From: Diplonema papillatum
Lineage: Eukaryota > Euglenozoa > Diplonemea > Diplonemida > Diplonemidae
NCBI GenBank assembly: GCA_030068145.1
Contig: JAPJBO010000486.1
Span: forward strand, 1-64,000
Length of the DNA stretch: 64,000 nt
Direction of reading: 5' to 3'
The stretch's first letter is position 1; every line of letters starts with the position of its first letter. Position numbers and translations under genes: made by a program. A model generated the notes under the pieces. That model did no database searches. It worked only from the letters and a program-made list of their open reading frames with translations, and had not been told where the DNA came from. Of the stretch, positions 43,330 through 52,915 are shown in pieces.

Positions 43330-43900
43330 GGGCTGGAGCTTTGAATCCGCCGTGTCAAACGTGTGGGTGTCGTGCCCGGAACAGGCTTTGGGGCTGGGGC
43401 TGGAGCATTTGCCTGCGGTGGTAACAGGACGAATTCGGCGGAGAGACGTGCGAAGAGATAACAGCGCCGTCGGCGATGCAGATTATCGCCACAGATTCTT
43501 TGCATTCTAACCCAAACAAATTCGGCGGGCTTGCTTCTTTCGGCAGACAGTGGATGCAAATATGTTGCACAGTGTCGCCAGTAGCACTCCTGGTACTTCC
43601 TTTAGTGCAGAAACGACGTTGGACACTCCTGTCACTGCCGCATGTGCCAACAAGGTTCCCAGGGCTTTGTCAGAATCAACTAGGGTCAGGTGGCTGATTG
43701 CAACTAGTATATCCAGTGCAGACATGTTTTCTTCGTTTGTATTCTTCCGAAACCCATTGCCGCCATGCCATTCCTGCATAGCTGAAACTCCGGCTACTTG
43801 ACGATGCCAGGGGGTGCGGTATGGCTTCTTCCCATTCGCAGCCGCCTTCCTCAGTTTCAAAATAATGGGCAAAAAAAAAAACACGAAGGACACGTGGGCA
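43330..43900 (-). other. Unassigned minus-strand open frames
   Basis: A 128-codon frame (43,893-43,507) has a helix-prone, protein-like stretch (ALDILVAISHLTLVDSDKAL, then LLAHAAVTGV) followed by cysteines. It has no relative I recognise and no splice or start evidence. It may be a remnant of transposon coding sequence. Confidence 0.25.
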
Positions 43901-43914
43901 GAAAATAATAATGT

Positions 43915-44285
43915 TTTCTCTTATATCTCTAATAGGTTCTCTTACATCCCTAGTTGTTTTCTCTTATATCCCTAGCTATTTTCTCTATATCCCTAGTTAG
44001 GGATAAAAGGGAAAATAGCTAGGGATATAAGAGAAAGTCGAAAATACCTTCGGGCTAAAGAAGAAATCTGCCAAACAAATATGTGCCCTTATATCCCGAA
44101 CCGGGATATTAGGGCACCAAATTTGTTTTGAACCGGGATATAAGGGCACCAAATTTGTTTTGGACCCAAGATACTGGGGCCAAAAAGTTCGAAAAAACTC
44201 GAAAAAAGTTCGAAAAAAGTTCGAAAAAAGTTCGAAAAAAATCGAAAAAAGTTCGAAAAAAGTTCGAAAAAAGTTCGAAAAAATT
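43915..44285. repeat. TTCTCTTATATCCCTAG hairpins, GTGCCCTTATATCCCG hairpin, AGTTCGAAAAA array
   Basis: First come four variants of TTTTCTCTTATATCCCTAG, with the inverse GGGATATAAGAGAAA near 44,020. Then comes the TATATCCCGAACCGGGATAT hairpin with AAATTTGTTTTG linkers (44,086-44,165). Then about nine units of AGTTCGAAAAA or near variants (44,185-44,282). The last two parts are collinear with 11,290-11,475. Confidence 0.8.
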
Positions 44286-44504
44286 TGGTCCAAGATTTAG
44301 GTTCAAAATTTGGGTCGAGTTTTTGAAAAGTCTTGGGCGGTCCACCGAACCCACACAGAAGTATGTCGAAAGCCAACACTGATGCAGCCGAACTTAAGCC
44401 GGGATACCTCCAGATGACATCAAACCTGCCCCCAGAGCAAACTGGAACTGGTCTTAGTTTGTACTTTCTAGCTTTCATTCGATACGTTTTGCAGTAGTCC
44501 CGCA

Positions 44505-46182
44505 AATACACCCAGCAGATCAAAGAAAGGGGGGAAAAGGTGGAAAATGCAAATCAAACGGGAGTAGAATGTGCACACGCTTATCCGTCTCTTGACTTAC
44601 TATGCCGTGTTCTGAAAGCTGTCGAGGGGCCCCTCCATAGGTTCTCGCATGATTCGTTCGCCTTTGTAGCACTATCCGTTTGTAGTATGCTTCGCAATTG
44701 TGTTCTTGCAATATCTAACCGAATGGTGGGTGGCGGATTTCCGCGCTCGTGCGCAAGACACAATTATGCTGCTTTTGCAGTGCAAGCTGAACCCGGTTCG
44801 CGACTTCGGTCGCGGTAAAGTGTTACAAAGTCTTCGGCTTTCAGATCCGGATACGCCTTATGCAACATGATAGTTATGAGGTCACTTGAAGGATACCCGT
44901 GTGCAGCGTTCGAAAGAGTTTGCGTATCTGGAGTCTTATTTTTTTGGGGGGAAGGCCCTTTCGACCCTGTATTTTTTGAGAAGATTTTTGAAACAGCCCA
45001 AAGATATTCGTCGATTCCTGATATTCGTCCAGCGTAATTGTTGTCCAGATTACTGACTGTGAGAAAGGGTTCCAAGTACAAGCTGTCAATTCTGTCTAAG
45101 TGCGCGACACAGTTTACCGATAGCCACCGCGTGCCTTCTGTGCCAGGGGTCGGATACGTTTACTTGCTGACCGGTGCTAACGTTGTAGAAGGCCCACCTA
45201 TCAGCCTGAGTTCAGCACCACAAGGTTCGTTTCGTTAAGGCAACTTATGATCACTTCGGTGTGAGGGATTAGTCCTGCTAGAAACTACGTGTGCCCGCCT
45301 GCTCCGTTGCGTGGTCTTCTCTCCGTACAGTGTTCCACGTCTGGAAGGTCCTTGCGTTCGCGCTTCCCGTGGGCACAAAGACAGTTGATGGCTTCAGGAA
45401 GGAATCAGCCATTCTTGCGTGATGTACTGAGGATAGCTGCCACCTTGTTGTTAGCCTACCGTCCTCCCCGGTTCTGGGTTCGGTTCCGAGTTTGGAAGGT
45501 TCGGTTTTGGGTTCGGTTTCGGGTTCGGTTTCAAAACCGACCCCAAAACCGAACCCTTCCAGAATGAGGACCCAAATTCTGGACTCAAATTTGGGACCCA
45601 CATTCTGACCCAAATTTTGAGCCAAATTTTGGACTCAAATTTTGGACCCAAACTTTGGACCCAAATTTTGGACCGAATTTTTGGACCCAAATTTTGGACC
45701 CAAATTTTGGACCCAAATTTTGGACCCAAATTTTGGACCCAAATTTTGGACCGAAATTTTGGACCCAAAATTTTGGACCCAAATTTTGGACCCAAATTTT
45801 GGACCCAAATTTTGGACCCAAATTTTGGACCCAAATTTTGGACCCAAATTTTGGACCCAAATTTTGGACCCAAATTTTGGACCCAAATTTTGGACCCAAA
45901 TTTTGGACCCAAATTTTGGACCCAAATTTTGGACCCAAATTTTGGACCCAAATTTTGGACCCAAATTTTGGACCCAAATTTTGGACCCAAATTTTGGACC
46001 CAAATTTTGGACCCAAATTTTGGACCCAAATTTTGGACCCAAATTTTGGACCCAAATTTTGGACCCAATTTGCACCTGCCCTAAAAACCCGGTTCAAAAC
46101 AAATTTGGTGCCCTTATATCCCGAACCGGGATATAAGGGCACAAATTTGTTTTGACCGGGATATAAGGGCATTACACCTACA
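44505..46182. mobile_element. Composite repeat with body, long 13-bp satellite and hairpin tail (copy 2)
   Basis: The body (44,505-44,990) matches 12,033-12,505. It is followed by about 570 bp absent from copy 1, which includes an inverted TTCGGTTTTGGGTTCGG / CCAAAACCGAACCC pair at 45,480-45,560. Then come about 38 units of GGACCCAAATTTT (45,565-46,068) and a tail identical to copy 1 (ATTTGCACCTGCCC, hairpin). The 13-bp unit leaves frames open on both strands, giving 13-residue peptide repeats with no biological meaning implied. Confidence 0.75.
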
Positions 46183-46197
46183 ATAAACGATTCGTAT

Positions 46198-46315
46198 CAC
46201 AACCGTGGATTATTTATCGGTAACAAAAATTGTTTATCGGTAACAGGAAATTGTTTATCGGTAACAAAAAAATACTTATCGGTAACGTTCCGATAAGTAA
46301 TTTCCCGACTTAAAA
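46198..46315. repeat. Tandem TTTATCGGTAACA repeat with hairpin
   Basis: Four units of TTATCGGTAACA end in a TTATCGGTAACGTTCCGATAA hairpin. It is inverse to, and diverged from, the repeat at 28,950-29,065. Confidence 0.8.
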
Positions 46316-46319
46316 AAAT

Positions 46320-46925
46320 GACAGCCAGGCGTGTGTCAAATAAAATAATAAGCATTTATTCGGCAAGATAATTTCCGTTTATTTTGTCGAGGTGTCGGTT
46401 TTAGTCCCGAGGGAGGCCCGAGGGGGGGTTTGCAACCCCGAGCTACGTGCCGCCAGCCATTTTCAGGTGAAAAAAATAAACGAAATTTATCGTCACGCTC
46501 CGCAAGCCATTTCCACCAGAGGGAATTTATTTTTCCCAATAAATGTTATTATTCGGCCCCCCTTTAGTCTATTCGAGCCTATAATAACGCTAAAAGTGTA
46601 TACGGGAGCCAAGCTTCACGTGTTCGGCGGTACTGCAGAGCCACGGGCCTACGGGTCAAGTGGCTACCGATTTCCCAAACTAAAGCATCAAGGCGTGGCG
46701 CACCTTGGGGCACTTGAACACAAGTTCGTCGAGACAGTCAGCCGCAGGGCAGAGCGGACGGGGTTGTGGCACTGTGCTGCCTCCGACTCAAGCTTTGGAA
46801 GCTGTGGTTGACCGTCACGTTCCTGGACCAGGTGCGACCTTTTTCTTTTTTCTTCTTTCTTCTTCTTCTTCCCCCGTGCTTCCATTGGGCCTGCTTGCGC
46901 TGGCATCTCGACGGGGAGTTCTTGT
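46320..46925. other. No recognised gene
   Basis: Short frames on both strands and a CTTCTTCTT tract; nothing identifiable. Confidence 0.4.
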
Positions 46926-47400
46926 GAGGCAGGAGTTAAAGTTCGGGAAACAGTAAAGTTCGGGCGAAGTTAAGTTCGGGCCCCGAAAATCATTTTCGAC
47001 CGGAAAAGTGTCCTTGCCTGGGTTCGAACCCGGGACCTCCAGCCCTGAAGGCTTGCGCTGTTCACTCTGCTATCACGGTGTCATTTCCAGGGGGGAATTC
47101 ATCGTGCGCCGGTAAGACCGGCACCCAGAGAGAGACGGCAGTTAAAGTTCGAGTAACAATAAAGTTCGGGCGATGCTAAGTTCTGGTAGACTGACTCAAG
47201 TTACTCAAAAACCGCGAGATATTGGGAAACTCTGCAAAAAACGCAAATTTCGGGCGCAATTTATCCGAACCAACAAACCCCGAAACCGACCGGGAAAAGG
47301 TCCTCGGCCGGGTTCAAACCCGGGCCTCTAGGCATGCAAAATACCCGATGCCAAATCACGGGTCGAGAAAAACCCGGAGCGAGGGAATCGACTACTTTCC
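46926..47400 (-). repeat. AAAGTTCGGG repeats with two tRNA-like sequences
   Basis: GTTAAAGTTCGGG motifs (46,936-46,980 and 47,140-47,185) surround two minus-strand tRNA-like stretches. One (46,990-47,080) has TAGCAGAGTG, an anticodon-like loop and GGGTTCGAACCC. The other (47,285-47,365) has GGGTTTGAACCC. Each is followed by AGGAC and TTTT. The acceptor ends do not pair, so these are more likely SINE heads than tRNA genes. Confidence 0.45.
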
Positions 47401-47517
47401 AACAATTTCCAACAAAAAAGTGCTGCCGGACTTCGCCTGTGGACCCCCTAAAAATTGGCTCGACAACTCCGTTAGCATACCTCTAGTCTCGGAACACTAA
47501 TAGAGTGATGTGCATAC

Positions 47518-47685
47518 CTGTACATCCGGAAAGAGAAAAGACACCACCAGCTGTAATACAGGTAAGGACTGGGCTGCCGGTGTAGCCTTGGGCACATGTA
47601 ACAGTCCCGCAAGTTGGAGCTGTAGTACAGCCTGCAACGGGAATACTGTAACCGACGCGCTGACCAAGGGGATTGCACGTATTAG
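47518..47685 (-). CDS. Exon 7 of cysteine-rich membrane protein
   Basis: A 168-nt exon, phase 1 on both sides, so it adds exactly 56 codons. It encodes one sushi-like module: NTCNPLGQRVGYSIPVAGC, then CGTVTCAQGYTGSPVLTC, then FSLSGCT. The acceptor AACACAG and donor GTATGC match the other exons. Joined to exon 6 it restores the recurring C-x-P-x2-C boundary; joined to exon 8 it yields GCTVASCPAHA, the regular start of the next module. The intron after it is about 24.9 kb. Confidence 0.85.
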
Positions 47686-48050
47686 CTGTGTTTTTTTTAG
47701 TGAAAGTTCGCTTGAAACTCCGGGGTTTTAAAGTCTCCGGTGACCTTCGTCGTTTTTGGTGGTGGTGGGTGGTGGGCTTGAAGTGCAGCCACAATGATTA
47801 CCCTGAGCTTGCAATATGAACAGATACAGGACCTGTCCTGCTGTAGGAAGGCACAACGTTGTTAAAAGTCCACACGAATCACAGGTTGGAAATTAATCCA
47901 TGGACGTGGAAGATGATTCGTAGACCCCACAAAGTTACCTAGTTTAGGCAGGTCGACGCGACGGTCAGGAGTGATCGCTCACACCGAGAAGTGATCACGG
48001 GTTGCCTTGCGAGCGCTAGATGCGGTAGCACGACAAAAGTTCTTGCATAC
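47686..48050 (-). other. Intron 6, largely occupied by a dispersed repeat
   Basis: A 365-nt intron. Most of it (47,815-48,025) is a copy of the repeat family at 13,846-14,140, sharing AAAGTCCACACGAATCACAG and AAGTGATCACGGGTTGCCTT. The repeat nearly reaches the donor end. Confidence 0.7.
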
Positions 48051-48587
48051 GTTGGCAGCCGGAACCTGTGAAGGCTCTTCCTCCTACAGGACAAGCCACA
48101 TTGACGGGACCAGTTGGTAACCATCCCCGAGCACATGTAACACTTCCACACGCTGCTGGTGTTGTGCAGCCTGGATTAGCAACAGCGTATCCAGGAACAG
48201 GAGATGCTGCCGGTTGAAGACAGTCATTTAGTATGCAGCCGGTGCCATCTACTACACCAGTAGCTGCAAAACAAATAGCTGCAGCAGTCGAGGTTGGCGC
48301 ATAGTATCCAGGAGCGCAAGCTACGGCTCCGCAGGTGTTGACTCCACTGCAAGGCAGAGTGCCGAAGATGTATCCCTGTGGGCTAACTTGTGTGCTGGAG
48401 CACACGAACGGGCTGCAACCAGAAAGCGCAAACGTTCCGCCTGTAGCGGGACAGACCAGAGCCGGCGTAGGATCCGCAAAATAGCCAGCTGCGCATGACA
48501 CTGCTCCACATGCTGTTGTTGTCGAGCAGCCGGCACCGCCAACCGTCACATATCCAGCTCGATTGCCCAAAGCGCTGCACACGAGTT
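48051..48587 (-). CDS. Exon 6 of cysteine-rich membrane protein
   Basis: A 537-nt, phase 1-1 exon (179 codons) encoding three consecutive sushi-like modules, each with a GY or GYA start, a GC and CG pair, a V-[ST]-C-A-x-G-[YW] core and a closing GC: LGNRAGYVTVGGAGC, then CGAVSCAAGYFADP; GYIFGTLPC, then CGAVACAPGYYAP; GYAVANPGC, then CGSVTCARGWLPTG. The acceptor is CGACAG and the donor GTATGC. The modules resemble complement-control-like folds in cysteine spacing, but the family is not firmly identified. Confidence 0.85.
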
Positions 48588-48764
48588 CTGTCGGGGTTTA
48601 AGGTTTAGTTCATCAGAAACTAGGCGCGTGTCGGATCAGTCGTGCTTGCGACTGGAACCTCAAGTGAGTACTCCAGATTTTAGGCACAACACACACAAAA
48701 AATATAGGCCCAAACTGCTTTGGGGTTTTCGAGAGGAGCGCTGCGTTTCAAAAGAACGAGATAC

Positions 48765-49112
48765 CTGCACAGCAAACATTCTGGGTGCAGATGCCGTTGC
48801 ATATTGGAACCGGTGATATTCGAGCAGTTCCAGCCGCACACGGATAATTTGTGCAGACGGTAGTATCGCAGCAGGTCGCGGTTGTACACGATGCTGCCGT
48901 GTTTGCGGGGCAATGTGCAATGGCGAAATCGGACTTCTGCTGAAAGCCAGCTGCAGCGCAGCCGCCGAAGGGTGCAAGAGAACAAAGAGCGTCACAGCAT
49001 AGAGCAGCTGAGCATGAAGCAGGATTCGAGTTGGCGCATCTAATAGTCGACTGGTCGACTTTGTAGGCCATGCCCGTCGTAGTGCATGCAGGAACCCCGC
49101 TGAGACACGTAG
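48765..49112 (-). CDS. Exon 5 of cysteine-rich membrane protein
   Basis: A 348-nt, phase 1-1 exon (116 codons). Its two or three modules use a different cysteine pattern with paired CC residues (SCSAALCCDALC, SCTTATCCDTTVC, CTQNVCC), spaced about 45 residues apart. The acceptor is AACACAG. The donor GTATCT is the only one in the gene that departs from GTATGY. Confidence 0.85.
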
Positions 49113-49706
49113 CTGTGTTAATTGGCAATATGGTCAAGAAGTGAAAATAGAAACAGCTGGCTTTCGACGTGTGCGTTCGGTAAGCCAAGGTGCTGCCGAG
49201 GCCGAGCAAGCGAAGAAAGGGGCGTCACGAGCACAAGACCGATGCCCTGTTCCAGGAAGCTGTCGAACAGGTAGTGGACTGGGCTTGGACGTCTACGAGA
49301 CCCAGCGCAACCGGACGGTCGGCGGCTTCGGACCATCCCCACAGGTAAGGGTTGACTCGAAATTCTTTTCACAACCCTATGTGTAGATTGATGGCGCGTA
49401 ACAAACGTAGAAAGGTCATGCAGAGATTCTCGTGTGCATGCCACGAACTTCTTCGTGACGCCTCAGGACACTGAAAAATGGGCAAGGGTGGGTGGGCAAG
49501 CGAGGGGTAAAAATACGGTGTTTCTCTCGGGAGCGACGGGGTAATAACCTTTGTACAAGTGTTAGTTCTCGTCGGAATAGTATTAATCTTCTAAGATCTT
49601 CGATCGTATACGACAAAAAAAAACGATCAGTATAATTCGTTGTCATTTACCCCCCCCCCCCCCCCTACACGACGCACTTGTTAGCTGTTTTTTTTTTGGG
49701 ACATAA

Positions 49707-50194
49707 AGGGGGAGCCCTCTGCGGAGGGAGCGCGACGTCATTTCCCGCACGGGGAAGCCTGCCCTCTGCTGAGGGGAGAACGCTGCACGATGCCCCCTGC
49801 TGGGGAGCCCTCTGCGGAGGGAGCGCGACGTCATTTCCCGCACGGGGAAGCCAGCCCTCTGCCGAGGGGAAACGCTGCACGATGCCATCGGGGGACCCTC
49901 GCGGAGGGAAGAAGTTCATGGCGCGATACCCTCATCGCACTGGGAGGGAGGGAGGGAACTTTTTTAAGCCCGGCGGAGGTCAACTGACCGGAGCTACCGG
50001 GGAGAGTGTGCTTACGTTGTGTGGTAACCTGATACGTTCGTGTGGTATGCGTCGATTGTCTAATGAGCTTGAAGCCCCGCATGGGCGCTTAGTTCCGTGC
50101 TGTGGGCGCCGCCCGATGCACGCGGTGATTCGTTTGCGACAATAAAACCTGAGGGAAAAAGACTGCGTGTTTATCCCTCTCAAAAAAAAAGCGC
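49707..50194 (+). mobile_element. A-tailed retroposon with ~75-bp flanking duplication
   Basis: A direct repeat of about 72-79 bp (49,628-49,706 and 50,195-50,266; ACGACGCACTTGTTAGCTG inside) flanks a 488-bp insert. The insert starts with two copies of a 93-bp unit (GGAGCCCTCTGCGGAGGGAG) and ends with ACAATAAAACCTGAGGG, TTATCCCTCTC and a run of A. Its last 213 bp recur almost exactly at 63,316-63,528, also followed by an A-rich run. This fits a SINE-like or 5'-variable LINE-mobilised element with a long target duplication. Confidence 0.65.
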
Positions 50195-50375
50195 TCAGTA
50201 TAATTCGTTGTCATTTACCCCCCCCCCTACACGACGCACTTGTTAGCTGTTTTTTTTGGGACATAACTAGTTATATTTCTAACAAGTGATGTAACAAGTG
50301 GTCACTTGTTATATAACAAGTGGCAAATTTTCCAGATTTCACCATTTGTGTGTGATTCTTACAATTTTTGTGTAA

Positions 50376-50820
50376 GGTACGCATACCCGAACCCCCCCGC
50401 ATACCCGAACCCGCAAACCCGCATACCCAAACCCGCGAACCCGAACCCGCAACCCGCGTACCCTACCCCGCAAACCCCGCATACCCTAACCCGCAAACCC
50501 CGCAAACCCTAACCCGCACACCCTAACCCGCAAACCCGCATACCCAAACCTCGCAAACCCGCATACCCGAACCCGCAAACCCGCGTACCCTAACCCCGCA
50601 AACCCGAACCCGCAAACCCGCGTACCCTAACCCCGCAAACCCCGCAAACCCTAACCGCAAACCCGCATACCCAAACCCGCATACCCTAACCCGCAAACCC
50701 GCATACCCTAACCTCGCAAACCCGCATACCCGAACCCGCAAACCCGCATACCCGAACCCGCAAACCCGCGTACCCTAACCCGCAAACCCCGCATACCCTA
50801 ACCCGCAAACCCCGCTTACC
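50376..50820. repeat. CCCTAACCCGCAAACCCGCATA minisatellite
   Basis: About 445 bp of a degenerate array of ACCCGCAAACCC, GCATACCC and CCCTAACC blocks. CCCTAA-like pieces recall a telomere-type repeat, but they never run as a clean tandem CCCTAA array. Confidence 0.85.
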
Positions 50821-50833
50821 CGCATGCGATAAC

Positions 50834-51262
50834 GAATACACACAGCAGATCAAAGAAAGGGGGGAAAGGTGGAAAATGCAGATCAAACGGGAGTAGAATG
50901 TGCACACGCTTATCCGACTCTTGACTTACTATGCCGTGTTCTGAAAGCTGTCGAGGGGCCCCTCCATAGGTTCTCGCATGATTCGTTCGCCTTTGTAACA
51001 CTATCCGTTTGTAGTACGCTTCGCAATTGTGTTCTTGCACTCTAGCCGAATGGCGGGTGGCGGATTTCCGCGCTCGGGCGCAAGACACAATTATGCTGCT
51101 TTTGCAGTGCAAGCCGAACCCGGTTCGCGACTTCGGTTGCGGTAAAGTGTTGCAAAGTCTTCGGCTTTCAGATCCGGATACGCGTATGCAACAGATAGTT
51201 AGAGGTCACTTGAAGGATACCCGTGTGCAGCGTTCGAAAGAGTTTGCGTATCTGGAGTCTTT
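50834..51262. repeat. Third copy of the 450-bp body repeat
   Basis: Over 90% similar by eye to 12,033-12,505 and 44,505-44,940 (GTGCACACGCTTATCCG, TCGAGGGGCCCCTCCATAGG). It is followed not by the 13-bp satellite but by CCCAGTCCTCCCCAGTTCTG, which resembles the segment at 45,460-45,480 in copy 2. Confidence 0.75.
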
Positions 51263-52915
51263 TTTTTTTCGGGGGGGTGCCCTTTTGTCAGCCCAGTCCT
51301 CCCCAGTTCTGGGATCGGTCCGGGTCCCGTGAAATTAGGTGAAATTTGTTCCGAAACTGAAAATTTGTTCCGGGAAGTGAAAACTTGTTGTTGTTGTTCG
51401 TCTGCTGGCGAGCTCTCTGACTCTTCAGAACCCTTCCTGGGACATTCTTCGACTTGGCTCGGCCCCTTCTTGTGTGTCGTAGCGGTCTCGTTTGCGCAGA
51501 GCAGGTCGCTGAAGCTCACCGCTTTCTTTCGTCGGCGATCTGACACGAGCAATTAGGTAACCACAAGCTAGTGATGCTGAATGTTGTCACATGTGGATGC
51601 TGAGGGTTTCTGATACCAGATTCCGCTCTTCTGTGCCTACCACATCGTCTTTCTTCTGCTGCTTCCAACCCACGTTCTCATGTTTACTTGTATGGCCGTG
51701 CCGGTGGGGTCGTTGGGGTTGTCGGTGGGGTTCTTCCTGCCGTCGCTGTCTATGCTCCGACAGCACCGCCCGATGGTGCCCCTTCCGGTGACGGTTGCCA
51801 CCCGTCGTCGTATACAAGGTGCACTGTGGCAAGCGATGCTTAACGCGCACCTTACTGCGTGGCCATCGCTTTTCTGGCTGGGTTCAACATTGCCCCGGCG
51901 TACATGTGCTTCTCACCTCCTGCTGATCGCACTCCCTCTTTGTCTTACGCCGCCGAAAACCCCCGGTCTTGTAGCCTGTGGCGCGGCGGTGCTCCCACCG
52001 TCCTGACCGATCGTATCTGGATAGCCCATTATTGGAAGCGGATGTGCTTTCCCGATTGTCTTCAGCACGTTGGCCAACGGCCTCGCATAACGGAGCATCG
52101 TCGCCACAACGCCCATTGGTATAAAGAGCTTGGTGCAGACCTCAAGTCATCACAAGCGGATGCGTGTGGTTGCGTCGGCTCCATGCAGTCGCAACTCTTA
52201 TGCTTCTTTCTTCCCTCTTTTCCGAGCCTCTTTCTTCTCGAACGTGTTCGGTGCCCTCCCGTCTGTCAAGACACCTCAACAGAGTATGTTGTCGACAACA
52301 ACTCTGCTTGCTCCATGGTATTACTGGAGGTCAAAAAAACTCTTCACAACAAGTGCTCCGTCCGCCACGGCTCTTGTGCTTTGTTTTTACGATTTCCTCT
52401 GCCACAGCTCGTTTCGTGAAGCTGGCGGCTAACATCCAGTTGACTTAGGAGGTTTGGATATTGGCTGCATTATTACGTTGCAGGCATTCCGACTACGGTG
52501 AGTTATCACATTCTCGCATATTCTCGCCCGTGCGAGCATATTGCGAGAATCGGGGCCGCGCTTACGCGAATATGCGAGAATACGAGTCGGATCGGATGTA
52601 TGCAGCCGACGAGTCGGATCGGATGTATCGGGCCACCCCGGGTGTAGTAGTTAGGAAGGTGCAAACATGGCGACTGCTACAGTAGTCCTGCACGAGACTT
52701 GGGCACGTGCCTCGCGTCAGGTCCGTTCACACGTGGTTCGGTAGTTAAAGCACTTGGGATCTTCGGTTTTTTGTCTGGCAGCTTTTGTCGAGCATTACCA
52801 TCCAAGCTGGCGCTTAATTTGTGAAGGTTTCTGCAACGAAAGGTTGCATCAACCCAATCCACCGTGGACCACGTACATTTTTTGAGTCCATATATTTGCA
52901 CATGAAACTACATAC

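Larger units (their letters stand above)
49113..52915 (-). other. Intron 4 with several insertions
   Basis: A 3.8-kb intron bounded by a GTATGT donor and an AACACAG acceptor. It contains the A-tailed retroposon at 49,707-50,194, the CCCTAA/CCCGCAAA minisatellite at 50,376-50,820, the third copy of the 450-bp body repeat (50,834-51,262), and an unassigned 186-codon plus frame (51,859-52,419). Confidence 0.7.

Noticed and set aside
45451-46172. Several frames of 146-205 codons with FGPKFWTQILDPN-type or IWVQNLGPKFGSK-type repeats
   Set aside because: They arise from the 13-bp satellite, which is open in all frames on both strands; no coding evidence.
46990-47080. tRNA gene with a UCA anticodon (possible selenocysteine or suppressor tRNA)
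   Set aside because: The acceptor ends do not pair and the T stem has a mismatch; the shared layout with other copies favours a SINE-like repeat.
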